Origin: Planctomycetota bacterium
GTDB lineage: Bacteria; Planctomycetota; UBA1135; GCA-002748355
Reading direction: 5' to 3'
Assembly (NCBI GenBank): GCA_020638795.1
Contig: JACKHW010000007.1
Location: 62,001-126,000 of the forward strand
DNA length: 64,000 nucleotides
Part shown: piece by piece, positions 19,076 through 26,583 of the stretch
Layout: every line of letters starts with the position of its first letter
Position numbering within the stretch: the first letter of the stretch is position 1
Notes under the pieces: generated by a model
Seen by the model: the letters and a program-made list of their open reading frames with translations, nothing else
Told to the model about the DNA's origin: nothing
The model's database searches: none
Translations under genes and position numbers: made by a program

Positions 19076-19807
19076 TCAGACGATCGTCGGATCGAACAAC
19101 GCCTGCGGCACGAAGTCGAGCGCAGCATCGCCGAAGAGCGAGACGAACGCGTTGTCACGCGCCCAGGCCTCGTTCATTTGCGCGAGGAACTCGCGCCGGA
19201 CGGCACGCGCCTCGTCACGACTCGTCCGCACGCACGCGCCGTGCAACGTCGCGACGAACGCATCGAGATAACGCGAAATCGCGTGATCGACGTTGAAGTC
19301 CTCGGGAACCACACCGCTCACGGCGATCAGCGAACTGCTCTGGAACCGACCGAGCCCGTGATCGAGGTCGTCCCCGCTGTCGCGCAACTCGACCGCGAGC
19401 GACGCGAGCTCGGGATGTCCGTCGACGCTCTGACATAGATCGAGGAGCACGCTTTCCCAGGTGTTGTCGATCGCGATGGCCTCGATGAACAGGACCGGCG
19501 CGTAGAGCGACGGCTCCGGCAGGCCGAGTACCGACAGACTCTCGAAGGCGCCATCGAAACTCGTGCCGCGCAAAATGCAAAGCCTCGAAAGGCGACCCTG
19601 ACCCGTGAACTGCCGCACGTCGAGTCCGATCCGATCCGCGTTCCACGTCGTTTCGATCACGGCGCGATCGGCATCGACGGGAGATTCACGCATCGAGAAT
19701 CCTTCGACGAGTTGATCGAAAACGTGGTCTTGGGCGAAGTCGATGCGCAGACCGAGCAGCGGTGCCGAAGGTACGTAACGCGCATGCAACTTGGTCGATA
19801 CGTTCAT
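19076..19807 (-). CDS. divergent ferredoxin-dependent bilin reductase-like protein
   Basis: A 243-residue protein, the usual length for the PcyA/HY2 family, which reduces biliverdin with electrons from ferredoxin. I recognised it by motif-level alignment with PcyA. LSRLCILRG and YAPVLFIEAIAI take the place of the strands containing His88 and Asp105. ESVLLDLCQS matches the ALxDLxP strand, and DAFVATLHGAC the late helix. The C-terminus ends LFGDAALDFVPQALFD, like the family's AFG...A..Y....LFD ending. The Asp105 position appears to be Glu109 and the His88 position is not His, so chemistry may differ or be lost. Its start overlaps the ParA stop (ATGA). The assignment is by eye and needs a profile search. 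Confidence 0.6.
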   Translation of the reverse strand: MNVSTKLHARYVPSAPLLGLRIDFAQDHVFDQLVEGFSMRESPVDADRAVIETTWNADRIGLDVRQFTGQGRLSRLCILRGTSFDGAFESLSVLGLPEPSLYAPVLFIEAIAIDNTWESVLLDLCQSVDGHPELASLAVELRDSGDDLDHGLGRFQSSSLIAVSGVVPEDFNVDHAISRYLDAFVATLHGACVRTSRDEARAVRREFLAQMNEAWARDNAFVSLFGDAALDFVPQALFDPTIV

Positions 19808-20589
19808 GCTTCGTCCTCCATGAGTTTCTCGGCGATCTTGACGTAGTGACACGCGGGCACGGATTCGGGTTCCGAGACGACGACGGGGAGCCCTTGGAGC
19901 AGCGCGTATCCGACTACGGAGTCGTACGGGATCGCGTGTTCGAACATGCGTGAGCCGAACCGATTTCGAAGTCCGCGCTCCCACCGCCCACCGATCTGTT
20001 CACCCTGCGGCAACGTGAGGACGATGCCCCGGAGATTCGGAGCCAACCCGACACTGTCGAGACGCCGAATGTCATGTAAGAACCCAGGCAACGTGCGATA
20101 CGACAGCGGTTCGGCGCGAATGACGAGCAAGAGCTCTTTGGCGTTGGCGAGCAGATCACGTGACCTTGCTCCGGCGTACGGAGGCGAGTCGACGAGAATC
20201 AAATCGTAAGGCCTCTCGAAATCTCGCTCGGCGAGCGCGCGCAACCAATCGCCGAGCTTCGGGTCGCCACGGAAATCCTCCGGTGTGCACGGCAACACGT
20301 CCATGTCCGGCTCGACGTCCGTCATGATCGCGTCGTTCGCACCCTCCGCCGCGCGCTTGAGGCCACAGGTTCGCGGCACCTCGAGATGCAACGATGCGGA
20401 GATGCTACTGACCGGGTCGACGTCGACGATGAGGACACGCTTGCCCATCTCGGCACACGCGACGCCGAGATTGATCGTCGTCGTCGTCTTGCCGACACCG
20501 CCCTTCTGACTCCCGATCATGATCGTGCGAGTCGACGTTGCAGACCTCGTCTGCGGCTCGTGGATCGAACGCGATGCAGACTGCGTCAT
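19804..20589 (-). CDS. ParA/MinD-family ATPase with canonical deviant Walker A
   Basis: A 261-residue ParA-type ATPase. The deviant Walker A motif is intact (GSQKGGVGKTT, signature K29 and P-loop K34), with Walker A' at VLIVDVDP and Walker B at LILVDSPP. Such ATPases dimerise on ATP and position cargo on nucleoid DNA or membrane. There is no ParB neighbour or parS-like repeat, so chromosome or plasmid partition is unlikely. It is ATGA-coupled to the tandem ParA fusion upstream and to the bilin-reductase-like gene downstream. It is the only one of the operon's ParA-type domains with a canonical P-loop and may supply ATPase activity for the set. Confidence 0.88.
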   Translation of the reverse strand: MTQSASRSIHEPQTRSATSTRTIMIGSQKGGVGKTTTTINLGVACAEMGKRVLIVDVDPVSSISASLHLEVPRTCGLKRAAEGANDAIMTDVEPDMDVLPCTPEDFRGDPKLGDWLRALAERDFERPYDLILVDSPPYAGARSRDLLANAKELLLVIRAEPLSYRTLPGFLHDIRRLDSVGLAPNLRGIVLTLPQGEQIGGRWERGLRNRFGSRMFEHAIPYDSVVGYALLQGLPVVVSEPESVPACHYVKIAEKLMEDEA

Positions 20590-23500
20590 GAGTGGTCTCC
20601 TCGATCTTCTGCCGAAGCATCTGGGTTCTTCATGGGTTCTTTTGGTTCCGTCGCGAGTCCAGTCGCGAGTTTCGTATTGCCGTGCTGGCTGGAGTTCCAC
20701 ACAGCGGCCGTGCCGTTCGACATCGAAACGAACAGTCGCATCAGTGATGCCGCACGCGGATTGACCCCACAATGTGCCGTCAGCCCATCGCCGCAATCCA
20801 AGTCGAGTACGAGACCCAGGCCGAAGAGCCCGAGTTCCTCACCGAGAGTTGCCGGTTGTGCAACGGCTGCTTCGAAGCAGCGCACGGCCTCGGCCTTTTG
20901 TCCGAGCACGAACGCACTCACGCCCGCCAGGAACATCGAGTCCGACGACGTAGTACACGTCTCGAGCACCGAACGCGCATCGGCGTAGCGACGCTGCAAG
21001 AACGCACGCAAGCCAACGGCGAGCGGACCGCTCGCGTTCCCGACGAGATCGACGATCCTCCCCGTGCGCGGTCCGAAATCGAGAGGATCGTCGGCCCCAG
21101 GCGAAGCGCCTTGCTTCGCTTCGCTGTACACGACTCCCTTCTGCACGAGCACCGACGCTGCGGCACTGCCGAGATGCCCCGGACGGAGTCGACGGTGATC
21201 TCCACGCGTGAATGGCGAACCGAGCTCCTCGAAGCGCACCGAGAACGCGAGCGTGTCGGCGCCGCCCTGGAGTCCGAGGGCATTCGATGCAGCATCGACG
21301 TCGACCGGCAGGCGAAACTCGTGGTTCACCCACCAGTCATCTTCGAACGAGGTGATCTGACGCTCGATCGTCGAGAGGATCTCGAGCAGGACGTCGACTG
21401 CCGGAGCCCGGAGCTCGCCGGTCGCGAGTTGTTGGGCCCAATGGACGAGATCCTCGCTCGCAGCCATCGCCTCGTCGAGCGTGCTCTCGTCCGACCCATC
21501 GAGCAACGCCATGAGGATGTGCAAGACCTGCCTGCCCGATCCCGTTCCGTCGAGCGTCTCTCGAGCGAGATCGAGAATGCCCTCACTGTCGGCGTCGTCG
21601 CGAAGTGTCTCGAGGAGCGCGTGACAGCGTCCGACGAGCTCAGAGAACTCCGCGCCACCGCAACCGTCGAACATCACGAGATCGACTCCGTGCCAACGCG
21701 CGTAGTGTTCGTCCTCCGGCCTCGCGAAGCGCAGGCAGCCGTCGCCGACGACGTGGGCGCGCAACGCCGATCCGACGAGCACGACCTTGCGTCCGAGGAT
21801 GGTCGTCATCCATGCGACGATGAGTGCCGCTGCTGTCAACGACGTTTCGTCCTCGGCCAGATCCGACACCGCCAAGACGTAAGTGTCGACGTCTTCGAAG
21901 TGCATCGCCGCATCCTCGAGCGGGATTTCGGAGTCGAGCTGGATGCCGAACACGCTCTCTTCGACGTGATCCGCGATCTTGGCATAGGCGTCGGCAGCCC
22001 GTCCCGTCGGCAACGGCGACCCGGGCTGCATAGCCCAGTCCGCGATCTCATGTTGCCACGGCACAGGCTCGCCGAGGCACGACGATCCGAGTTGTTGGCG
22101 AATCTCCGGCCAGATGCCGGCCTGGAGCGGGTCCTCGGCACGGAACACGTTGACGAGGACACCGAGAAGATCGAATGAGGCCCCGCTCGCCTCCGCAGCG
22201 CGCAGCGCATGGATTGCTCCCGGAATCGTGCGGATCGCGAGCGGATCGGGCAGCACGGTCAACAACACGCCATCGACTTGGGCGAGCAAGGAATCACACC
22301 CCTTCTCGAGCAGCGGCGGTGTGTCGACGAGGACGATGTCGGGTCCGAAAGAGACGCACGAGTCGAAGTCGGACTCGCTCGTCGCAAGCAGGACGTTTTC
22401 GAAGTTGACGTCGATCGCGTCCTTGGAGGCCGCGAAGAGCTGTAACGTCTTCGTCGCACGTGCATCGAATACGAGGACGCGTCGTCCTCGTGCGCCGAGG
22501 ATCGAAGCGAGTGCCATCGTCGCGACGGTGCGTCCCGTACCGCCCTTGTGACTCGATAGCGCGAGCGTGTAAGGGATCTTCTTTCCTTCGCCCGACAAAC
22601 GGAGAGTCAGCGCGCAGAGGGCACTTGCCGCTTCATCGCCGGCCGTCCGACCTTGGAGCAGTGCACGCCGCTCGGCATCGAGCGCGTCATCCTGAACTGT
22701 CGGAGTCGCGCGGACTTCGGCGGCCGCATTGCCATCGACCTCTTCGGCATCGCTCCGATGCGTGTCGAAAATGCGTGGTGCGATCTCCTTTGCGAGTGCC
22801 GCGTACGCACGACGTGCCGGCCCTTCGGGCACCGGACCGCCTTGCAGCCCCCACTCCGTGATTTCGTCCTGCAGCGGAATCGCCGTTTCGAGGCAGAAGT
22901 CGCCGAGTCGCTCGCGAAGCTCGGTGACCATCTCTCGCTGCAAGCGATCCTCTTCGTCGTGGACGCTGACACAGATGCCGAGCAACTCGAGCGACGCGTT
23001 GTCCTCCTTCGCCTCGACGAGTGCTCGCGTCGCACCCGGAATCGTGCGAAATGCGAGTGGATCGGGCAGGGTCGTCAGCAACACTCCATCAGCCCTGCGA
23101 CAGAGTTCTCGCGACGCGTCCTCGAAGATCGGAGGCGCATCGACCATCACGATGTCGTAGCTCGGGTCATCGGCTTCTTCGTGAACATTCCCGAGCTTCA
23201 CGCCGGGGAAGAGCTCGCGCTTGCCGCCCTGAGCGAACAAGTGCAGTGTCTGCGTGATGTTGGCATCGAGCAGAAGGACGCGCTTGCCCATAGCTCCGAA
23301 CGCACTCGCCAACGCCAGCGTCGCCGTCGTGCGACCGGTCCCTCCCTTGTGACTCGCCACGACGAGTCGATACGGTGCTTTGGCGTCGTCCGAACGTGTG
23401 CCGAGCGTAGGCGCCGCCGCCGTAGTCTTGCCGGCGACGCTCGCGCTTTGACGACGTTCGATTCCGAGTTCGGATGCGAGATCGTCCACGAGATGCTCGT

Positions 23501-24110
23501 ACGCATCGCGAGCGACCCCTGCGGGTAGATCACCTTTCGCATCCAACGACCAATCCGCGAGTTCGCGCTGCCAAGGAATCGGGGGCTCGAGGCAGAGTTC
23601 GCCGAGCCGCGCGCGCAACGTGTCCAACATTTCGCGCTGAAGTGGATCATCGTCCTTGTAGATCGAAACGGCGATCCCGAGGAAGCTCAAGTCGTCGTGC
23701 AGTGCGAGCACGTCCTTGAGGACACTCGTCGCGCCTGGAATGGTGCGAATCGCGAGCGGATCCGGGAGCGTCGTCAAGATGACGCCATTCGCACGCCCGA
23801 TGAACGCGTCTGCACCGCGATCGAAGATCGGAGGACAATCGAGAAGCACGAAGTCGGCATCGAGCCTAGACGCCTCACCCGGAGCGCCGGTGCCGACGAA
23901 AACGCCGGGAACCAGTTCCCGCTCATCGATGGCGGCTGTCTGCTTGTCTCGTCCGAGCAAGAGATGCAGCGTGGGAGTGATGTTTCCATCGATGAGCAAG
24001 ACCCGCTTCGACCGCGCAGCAAGCGCGCGCGCGATGCCGATCGTCGTCATCGTGCGGCCTGTGCCGCCCTTGTGACTGGCGACTGCGAGAACGTATGGAC
24101 GCGAGGTCAT
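20586..24110 (-). CDS. giant tandem fusion of three MinD/ParA-like domains plus a degenerate fourth
   Basis: About 1174 residues (positions below count from GTG 24119, three residues earlier). Three in-line ParA/MinD domains each carry ASHKGGTGRT or SSHKGGTGRT at 14-23, 254-264 and 522-531. The signature Lys is kept, but the second P-loop Lys is Arg in all three. Each also has a VDxPP Walker B and a shared LPDPLAxRTIPGA block. A fourth region (about 745-840) keeps the fold pattern (YVLAVSDLAEDE, KVVLVGSA, LVMFDGCGG) but has lost the P-loop. The last 300 residues are helical with a TPR-like part. Starts at ATG 24110 (ATGA overlap) or GTG 24119. It is probably a scaffold with impaired ATP hydrolysis. 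Confidence 0.85.
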   Translation of the reverse strand: MTSRPYVLAVASHKGGTGRTMTTIGIARALAARSKRVLLIDGNITPTLHLLLGRDKQTAAIDERELVPGVFVGTGAPGEASRLDADFVLLDCPPIFDRGADAFIGRANGVILTTLPDPLAIRTIPGATSVLKDVLALHDDLSFLGIAVSIYKDDDPLQREMLDTLRARLGELCLEPPIPWQRELADWSLDAKGDLPAGVARDAYEHLVDDLASELGIERRQSASVAGKTTAAAPTLGTRSDDAKAPYRLVVASHKGGTGRTTATLALASAFGAMGKRVLLLDANITQTLHLFAQGGKRELFPGVKLGNVHEEADDPSYDIVMVDAPPIFEDASRELCRRADGVLLTTLPDPLAFRTIPGATRALVEAKEDNASLELLGICVSVHDEEDRLQREMVTELRERLGDFCLETAIPLQDEITEWGLQGGPVPEGPARRAYAALAKEIAPRIFDTHRSDAEEVDGNAAAEVRATPTVQDDALDAERRALLQGRTAGDEAASALCALTLRLSGEGKKIPYTLALSSHKGGTGRTVATMALASILGARGRRVLVFDARATKTLQLFAASKDAIDVNFENVLLATSESDFDSCVSFGPDIVLVDTPPLLEKGCDSLLAQVDGVLLTVLPDPLAIRTIPGAIHALRAAEASGASFDLLGVLVNVFRAEDPLQAGIWPEIRQQLGSSCLGEPVPWQHEIADWAMQPGSPLPTGRAADAYAKIADHVEESVFGIQLDSEIPLEDAAMHFEDVDTYVLAVSDLAEDETSLTAAALIVAWMTTILGRKVVLVGSALRAHVVGDGCLRFARPEDEHYARWHGVDLVMFDGCGGAEFSELVGRCHALLETLRDDADSEGILDLARETLDGTGSGRQVLHILMALLDGSDESTLDEAMAASEDLVHWAQQLATGELRAPAVDVLLEILSTIERQITSFEDDWWVNHEFRLPVDVDAASNALGLQGGADTLAFSVRFEELGSPFTRGDHRRLRPGHLGSAAASVLVQKGVVYSEAKQGASPGADDPLDFGPRTGRIVDLVGNASGPLAVGLRAFLQRRYADARSVLETCTTSSDSMFLAGVSAFVLGQKAEAVRCFEAAVAQPATLGEELGLFGLGLVLDLDCGDGLTAHCGVNPRAASLMRLFVSMSNGTAAVWNSSQHGNTKLATGLATEPKEPMKNPDASAEDRGDHS

Positions 24111-24481
24111 CGCTGCCACCGGATGGATGCCATGACGGATGCGACGCTCGGTGGAGCGACCGCAGGAACCGGACTCGGACCGGCGTCACTCGGTGACGTC
24201 TCTCCTGATGGGATCGCAGGCAGCAGGCCGCTCTCGGACTGCGGCCGCCCCTCTTCGAACGCCTGCCAGTCGATTGAATCCACGTTGCGCCTTGGCGGAC
24301 GTACGGGGTGCACGACACGCCCACGTGGACGCGGCAACGTCGTCTGCTGCATCACGTCGTCCTCGGGATCGTCCTCGCCGTCCCACAAGAGCCAGTCGAA
24401 GATGCGCCGGAACAGCCCGCGCCGTTCTACCTGCATGGCTTCTTCGCCCGCCGTGTCGCGACTCGTCGTTTCCGGACTCAC
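24107..24481 (-). CDS. small disordered protein with SIxW motifs (copy 2)
   Basis: A 124-residue protein of no recognised family. A short amphipathic stretch (RGLFRRIFDWLLWDGEDD) is followed by a Pro/Arg/Ser-rich, probably unstructured region. It contains DSIDWQAF and ends MASIRWQR; similar SIxW patterns occur in the other small protein of the operon. I chose the GTG at 24481 because it overlaps the preceding stop (GTGA) and has a good GGAGG site. The longer frame from 24586 would overlap the V4R gene by over 100 bases. It may be an adaptor or tether; this is inference from composition. Confidence 0.65.
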   Translation of the reverse strand: MSPETTSRDTAGEEAMQVERRGLFRRIFDWLLWDGEDDPEDDVMQQTTLPRPRGRVVHPVRPPRRNVDSIDWQAFEEGRPQSESGLLPAIPSGETSPSDAGPSPVPAVAPPSVASVMASIRWQR

Positions 24482-25131
24482 GGCATCACCTCCTCGGCCA
24501 TACGCAGTGTCGCGAGGATCTCCGAACGAATCGGTCGAGTTCCGCCATCGAGATTCGTGAGTCGCTCTCTGGAAGTAACGAGGCATGACGTCCTCCCGCC
24601 GCTGCCTTCGACGAGCACGCCATCGAGAGACGCGTCGCCCGCGAGTTGCTCGAGAATCGTGATGATGACCCCGCTCTGAAACGCGAGCTCGATGCCGTCT
24701 CGCGAGTCGTCGCAGTCCTTGTCCTCAGTTCGATCACCGGCGCCGACGACTTCGCAATCGAACACGATCTCGATCAGACCGTCGTCCAGATGCGTCGTGT
24801 CGAGCGCGACACGCGCAAAACCATGACGCAAACATGCACGAGCGAGAATCTCACGGAACTGAACGAGCGGTACGTCGCGCAACGGAATGTCGTAGTGCGC
24901 CTGAACGGCCGCATCGAGTTCCTCGGCAAACGCCTTGCCACAGACGCGACCTGCTCGGATCGCAACCGTACGTGATCCGGCGCGTGCGGCTGCACGCTCG
25001 AGGATCTTCGAAAAGACCGCTCGGTCCATGGTGACGGCACAGCGTCCCTCCGCCGTCGACAGGATCCCTTCTGCATTGACGACCGGAGCGACTTCGGCCG
25101 TTGCGGGGAACGTTCGATGTGCCCCCTTCAT
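24478..25131 (-). CDS. V4R-like ligand-binding protein A
   Basis: About 217 residues. The pattern fits the V4R (4-vinyl reductase) fold: an N-terminal helical part with RVCGKAFAEELDAAV, a middle strand region ending IEIVFDCEVVG, then FQSGVIITILEQLAG and a closing LVEGSGGRTSCLVT. The last two match the family's G-x-(I/L)-x3-(F/L) helix and the final E-x(6)-G-x-C-x-F/V strand. V4R proteins bind small hydrophobic ligands and occur near tetrapyrrole or bilin genes. The ATG at 25131 overlaps the globin stop (ATGA). A TTG two codons upstream is possible. The family call is by eye. Confidence 0.55.
   Translation of the reverse strand: MKGAHRTFPATAEVAPVVNAEGILSTAEGRCAVTMDRAVFSKILERAAARAGSRTVAIRAGRVCGKAFAEELDAAVQAHYDIPLRDVPLVQFREILARACLRHGFARVALDTTHLDDGLIEIVFDCEVVGAGDRTEDKDCDDSRDGIELAFQSGVIITILEQLAGDASLDGVLVEGSGGRTSCLVTSRERLTNLDGGTRPIRSEILATLRMAEEVMP
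24489..24493 (-). promoter_or_regulatory. ribosome-binding site deciding the GTG start of the second SIxW protein
   Basis: GGAGG on the minus strand, 7 bases before the GTG at 24481, lying inside the end of the upstream V4R-like gene. Confidence 0.6.
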
Positions 25132-25631
25132 CGGCAAACTCTCGCATCTTCGATTTGTGGGAAGTCGCTGAGCACCGTGACCAGTTCGTCGAGATACGGC
25201 TTCGCGAAGTCGAACGTGATCCCCGACAGCGAGTTGCGTAGTTCGTCGCGCAGCGTCCCGTACACGTCACGAACGAAGGCCGGCGTGAATCCGAGCACAC
25301 GCAAGACCTGCCGATGCGGGATCAAGAAGCGGTCGTGCAAGTAGCCGATGTCGTCGATCAGCACGGCTTGGGCGATGCAACGCATCGAGAGCTGCAGATC
25401 ACGACTCGTGTGCTCGTAACCCTGTTCGTGAACGTCGTCGAGTTGCGGATACTTCGCGCGGACGACGCGCATCGTCGCGTCCAACACTTTGCTCTCGCAA
25501 CGCTCGATCTCTTGCTCGAGCGCGATGCGGCAATGCACCGAGTTGGCGTACTCGAGAATTCGTTCGCGCTCGCTCTGCAGCAGATAGCGACGATCACAGC
25601 CGTGGACGATCTTCGAGATCTTGTCGTTCAT
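25128..25631 (-). CDS. phycobiliprotein-like globin (BBAG-like)
   Basis: A 167-residue all-helical protein that lines up with allophycocyanin/phycocyanin over almost its whole length. IVHGCDRRYLLQSERERILEY matches the RYLSPGELDRI helix. VVRAKYPQL matches LFQKRPDV, TSRDLQLSMRCIAQAVLIDD matches CLRDMDYYLRLITYGVVAGD, and LGFTPAFVRDVYGTLRDEL matches the following helices. The bilin-contacting Arg-Asp pair is kept (R77-D78), but the chromophore-attaching Cys84 position is Thr75, so any bilin would be non-covalent or attached elsewhere (C12, C34, C45 and C85 exist). This fits the bilin biosynthesis-associated globins of non-photosynthetic bacteria. It is overlapped by V4R-like gene A. Confidence 0.68.
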   Translation of the reverse strand: MNDKISKIVHGCDRRYLLQSERERILEYANSVHCRIALEQEIERCESKVLDATMRVVRAKYPQLDDVHEQGYEHTSRDLQLSMRCIAQAVLIDDIGYLHDRFLIPHRQVLRVLGFTPAFVRDVYGTLRDELRNSLSGITFDFAKPYLDELVTVLSDFPQIEDARVCR

Positions 25632-25634
25632 GGG

Positions 25635-25994
25635 TCACCAGGAGATCGTGTGCAGGTAGTTTTCGCCGAGTTCGTCAGAATCGTCCGCGTCGTCGCTGCC
25701 ATGGGACACGGCGTGTCGACCGTGCTCGTCGTGCTTGTCGGAGGTCAGCGTGGGTGCAGATCCCGACCATGAAATCGAAGACAACACGTCTCCAATCGAC
25801 GTGCGTTCGAGCGGCTTCAGGATCGTCGACGCTGTTCGTACCGTTCCGAAGCTCGACCGAGTTCTCGTGCTGGGCTTGGTCGTCGGCCGAGCCTGCGATG
25901 GGCGCGCATTCGATGAAGGCTCCATGCCGAGCAGATCCCCGAGCATTGCCGACTCTTCGAGGTCGTCGAGGAAGCCGAAGTCGTCACCGGTCAT
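25635..25994 (-). CDS. small disordered acidic protein with SIxW motifs (copy 1)
   Basis: A 119-residue protein of no recognised family. An acidic N-terminal segment (DDFGFLDDLEESAMLGDLLG) looks like a short amphipathic helix. The middle is Ser/Thr/Pro/Arg-rich and the rest Asp/His-rich. It contains DVLSSISWSG and ends in YLHTISW, resembling the SIxW motifs of the other small protein in this operon. GGGAGG 5 bases before the ATG at 25994 supports the start, which overlaps the V4R-like gene B stop by 11 bases. It is probably an unstructured adaptor; function is unknown. Confidence 0.65.
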   Translation of the reverse strand: MTGDDFGFLDDLEESAMLGDLLGMEPSSNARPSQARPTTKPSTRTRSSFGTVRTASTILKPLERTSIGDVLSSISWSGSAPTLTSDKHDEHGRHAVSHGSDDADDSDELGENYLHTISW

Positions 25995-26583
25995 GCGAAC
26001 CTCCCGTTGCTTCGTCGAAACTCGCGCCGCTCTCGATGTGCGCGAGTACGTCTTTCGTGTGCTGAGGTCCTCCGACCGCGATGCGCCAAGCGCCAGGGCT
26101 CGTTTTTTCGATGGAGTAGCGCGCTACGTCGATTGCTCTCAACTCGCGCTGTGCGAGCGAAGAGAAGAACCCGGCGAGCATTCCAGCGACGAAGGCTCGA
26201 ATCGGTGGACCAGAGACAGCATCGAGGCTCGGTGCTGTCCCCTCACAAACGACGAGTCCGTCATCCGCGCGCGACAGGTCGACGGTCCACGACCCGAAAC
26301 CGCACTGACGGAATTGCCAGAGCCATGCATGGGCAACGAGTGTGAAGGCGAGTTCTTCAATCGCGCGATCGTGCGTGCTTTCGAGGCCCGTGCAGAAGTC
26401 ACGGAAACCATCGACGGCATGCTCGCGACCGACGCAATAGAACACTTCGGTCGCCGCCCCAACTTCGAGGCACGACGCGATCGCTGCGGCGAAGTCCGCG
26501 TGCAGCAGCAGCGCTTGACGTGGCACGGCGTCGTGATCGTGAAGTCCGGGCAACATCGTCGAATATCCGACCGTTGCGGTCAT
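25984..26583 (-). CDS. V4R-like protein B
   Basis: A 199-residue protein. The C-terminal part has the V4R-like layout: IRAFVAGMLAGFFSSLAQRELRAIDVARYSI then AWRIAVGG, matching the family's G-x-L-x-G-(F/L) helix and last two strands, but without the usual closing Cys. The N-terminal part contains helical stretches (ALLLHADFAAAIASCLEVG) compatible with the family. It starts with ATG overlapping the pseudokinase stop (ATGA). Together with V4R-like protein A it makes two V4R-type genes around one globin gene, as reported for related clusters. The similarity is weak and seen only by eye. Confidence 0.48.
   Translation of the reverse strand: MTATVGYSTMLPGLHDHDAVPRQALLLHADFAAAIASCLEVGAATEVFYCVGREHAVDGFRDFCTGLESTHDRAIEELAFTLVAHAWLWQFRQCGFGSWTVDLSRADDGLVVCEGTAPSLDAVSGPPIRAFVAGMLAGFFSSLAQRELRAIDVARYSIEKTSPGAWRIAVGGPQHTKDVLAHIESGASFDEATGGSHDR

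Noticed and set aside
19804..24110. Plasmid or chromosome partition locus
   Set aside because: ParA-type proteins only; no ParB gene and no parS-like repeats, and the neighbours point to a different role.
25128..25631. Ordinary haemoglobin or truncated haemoglobin
   Set aside because: No proximal/distal His arrangement; helix signatures match phycobiliproteins instead.
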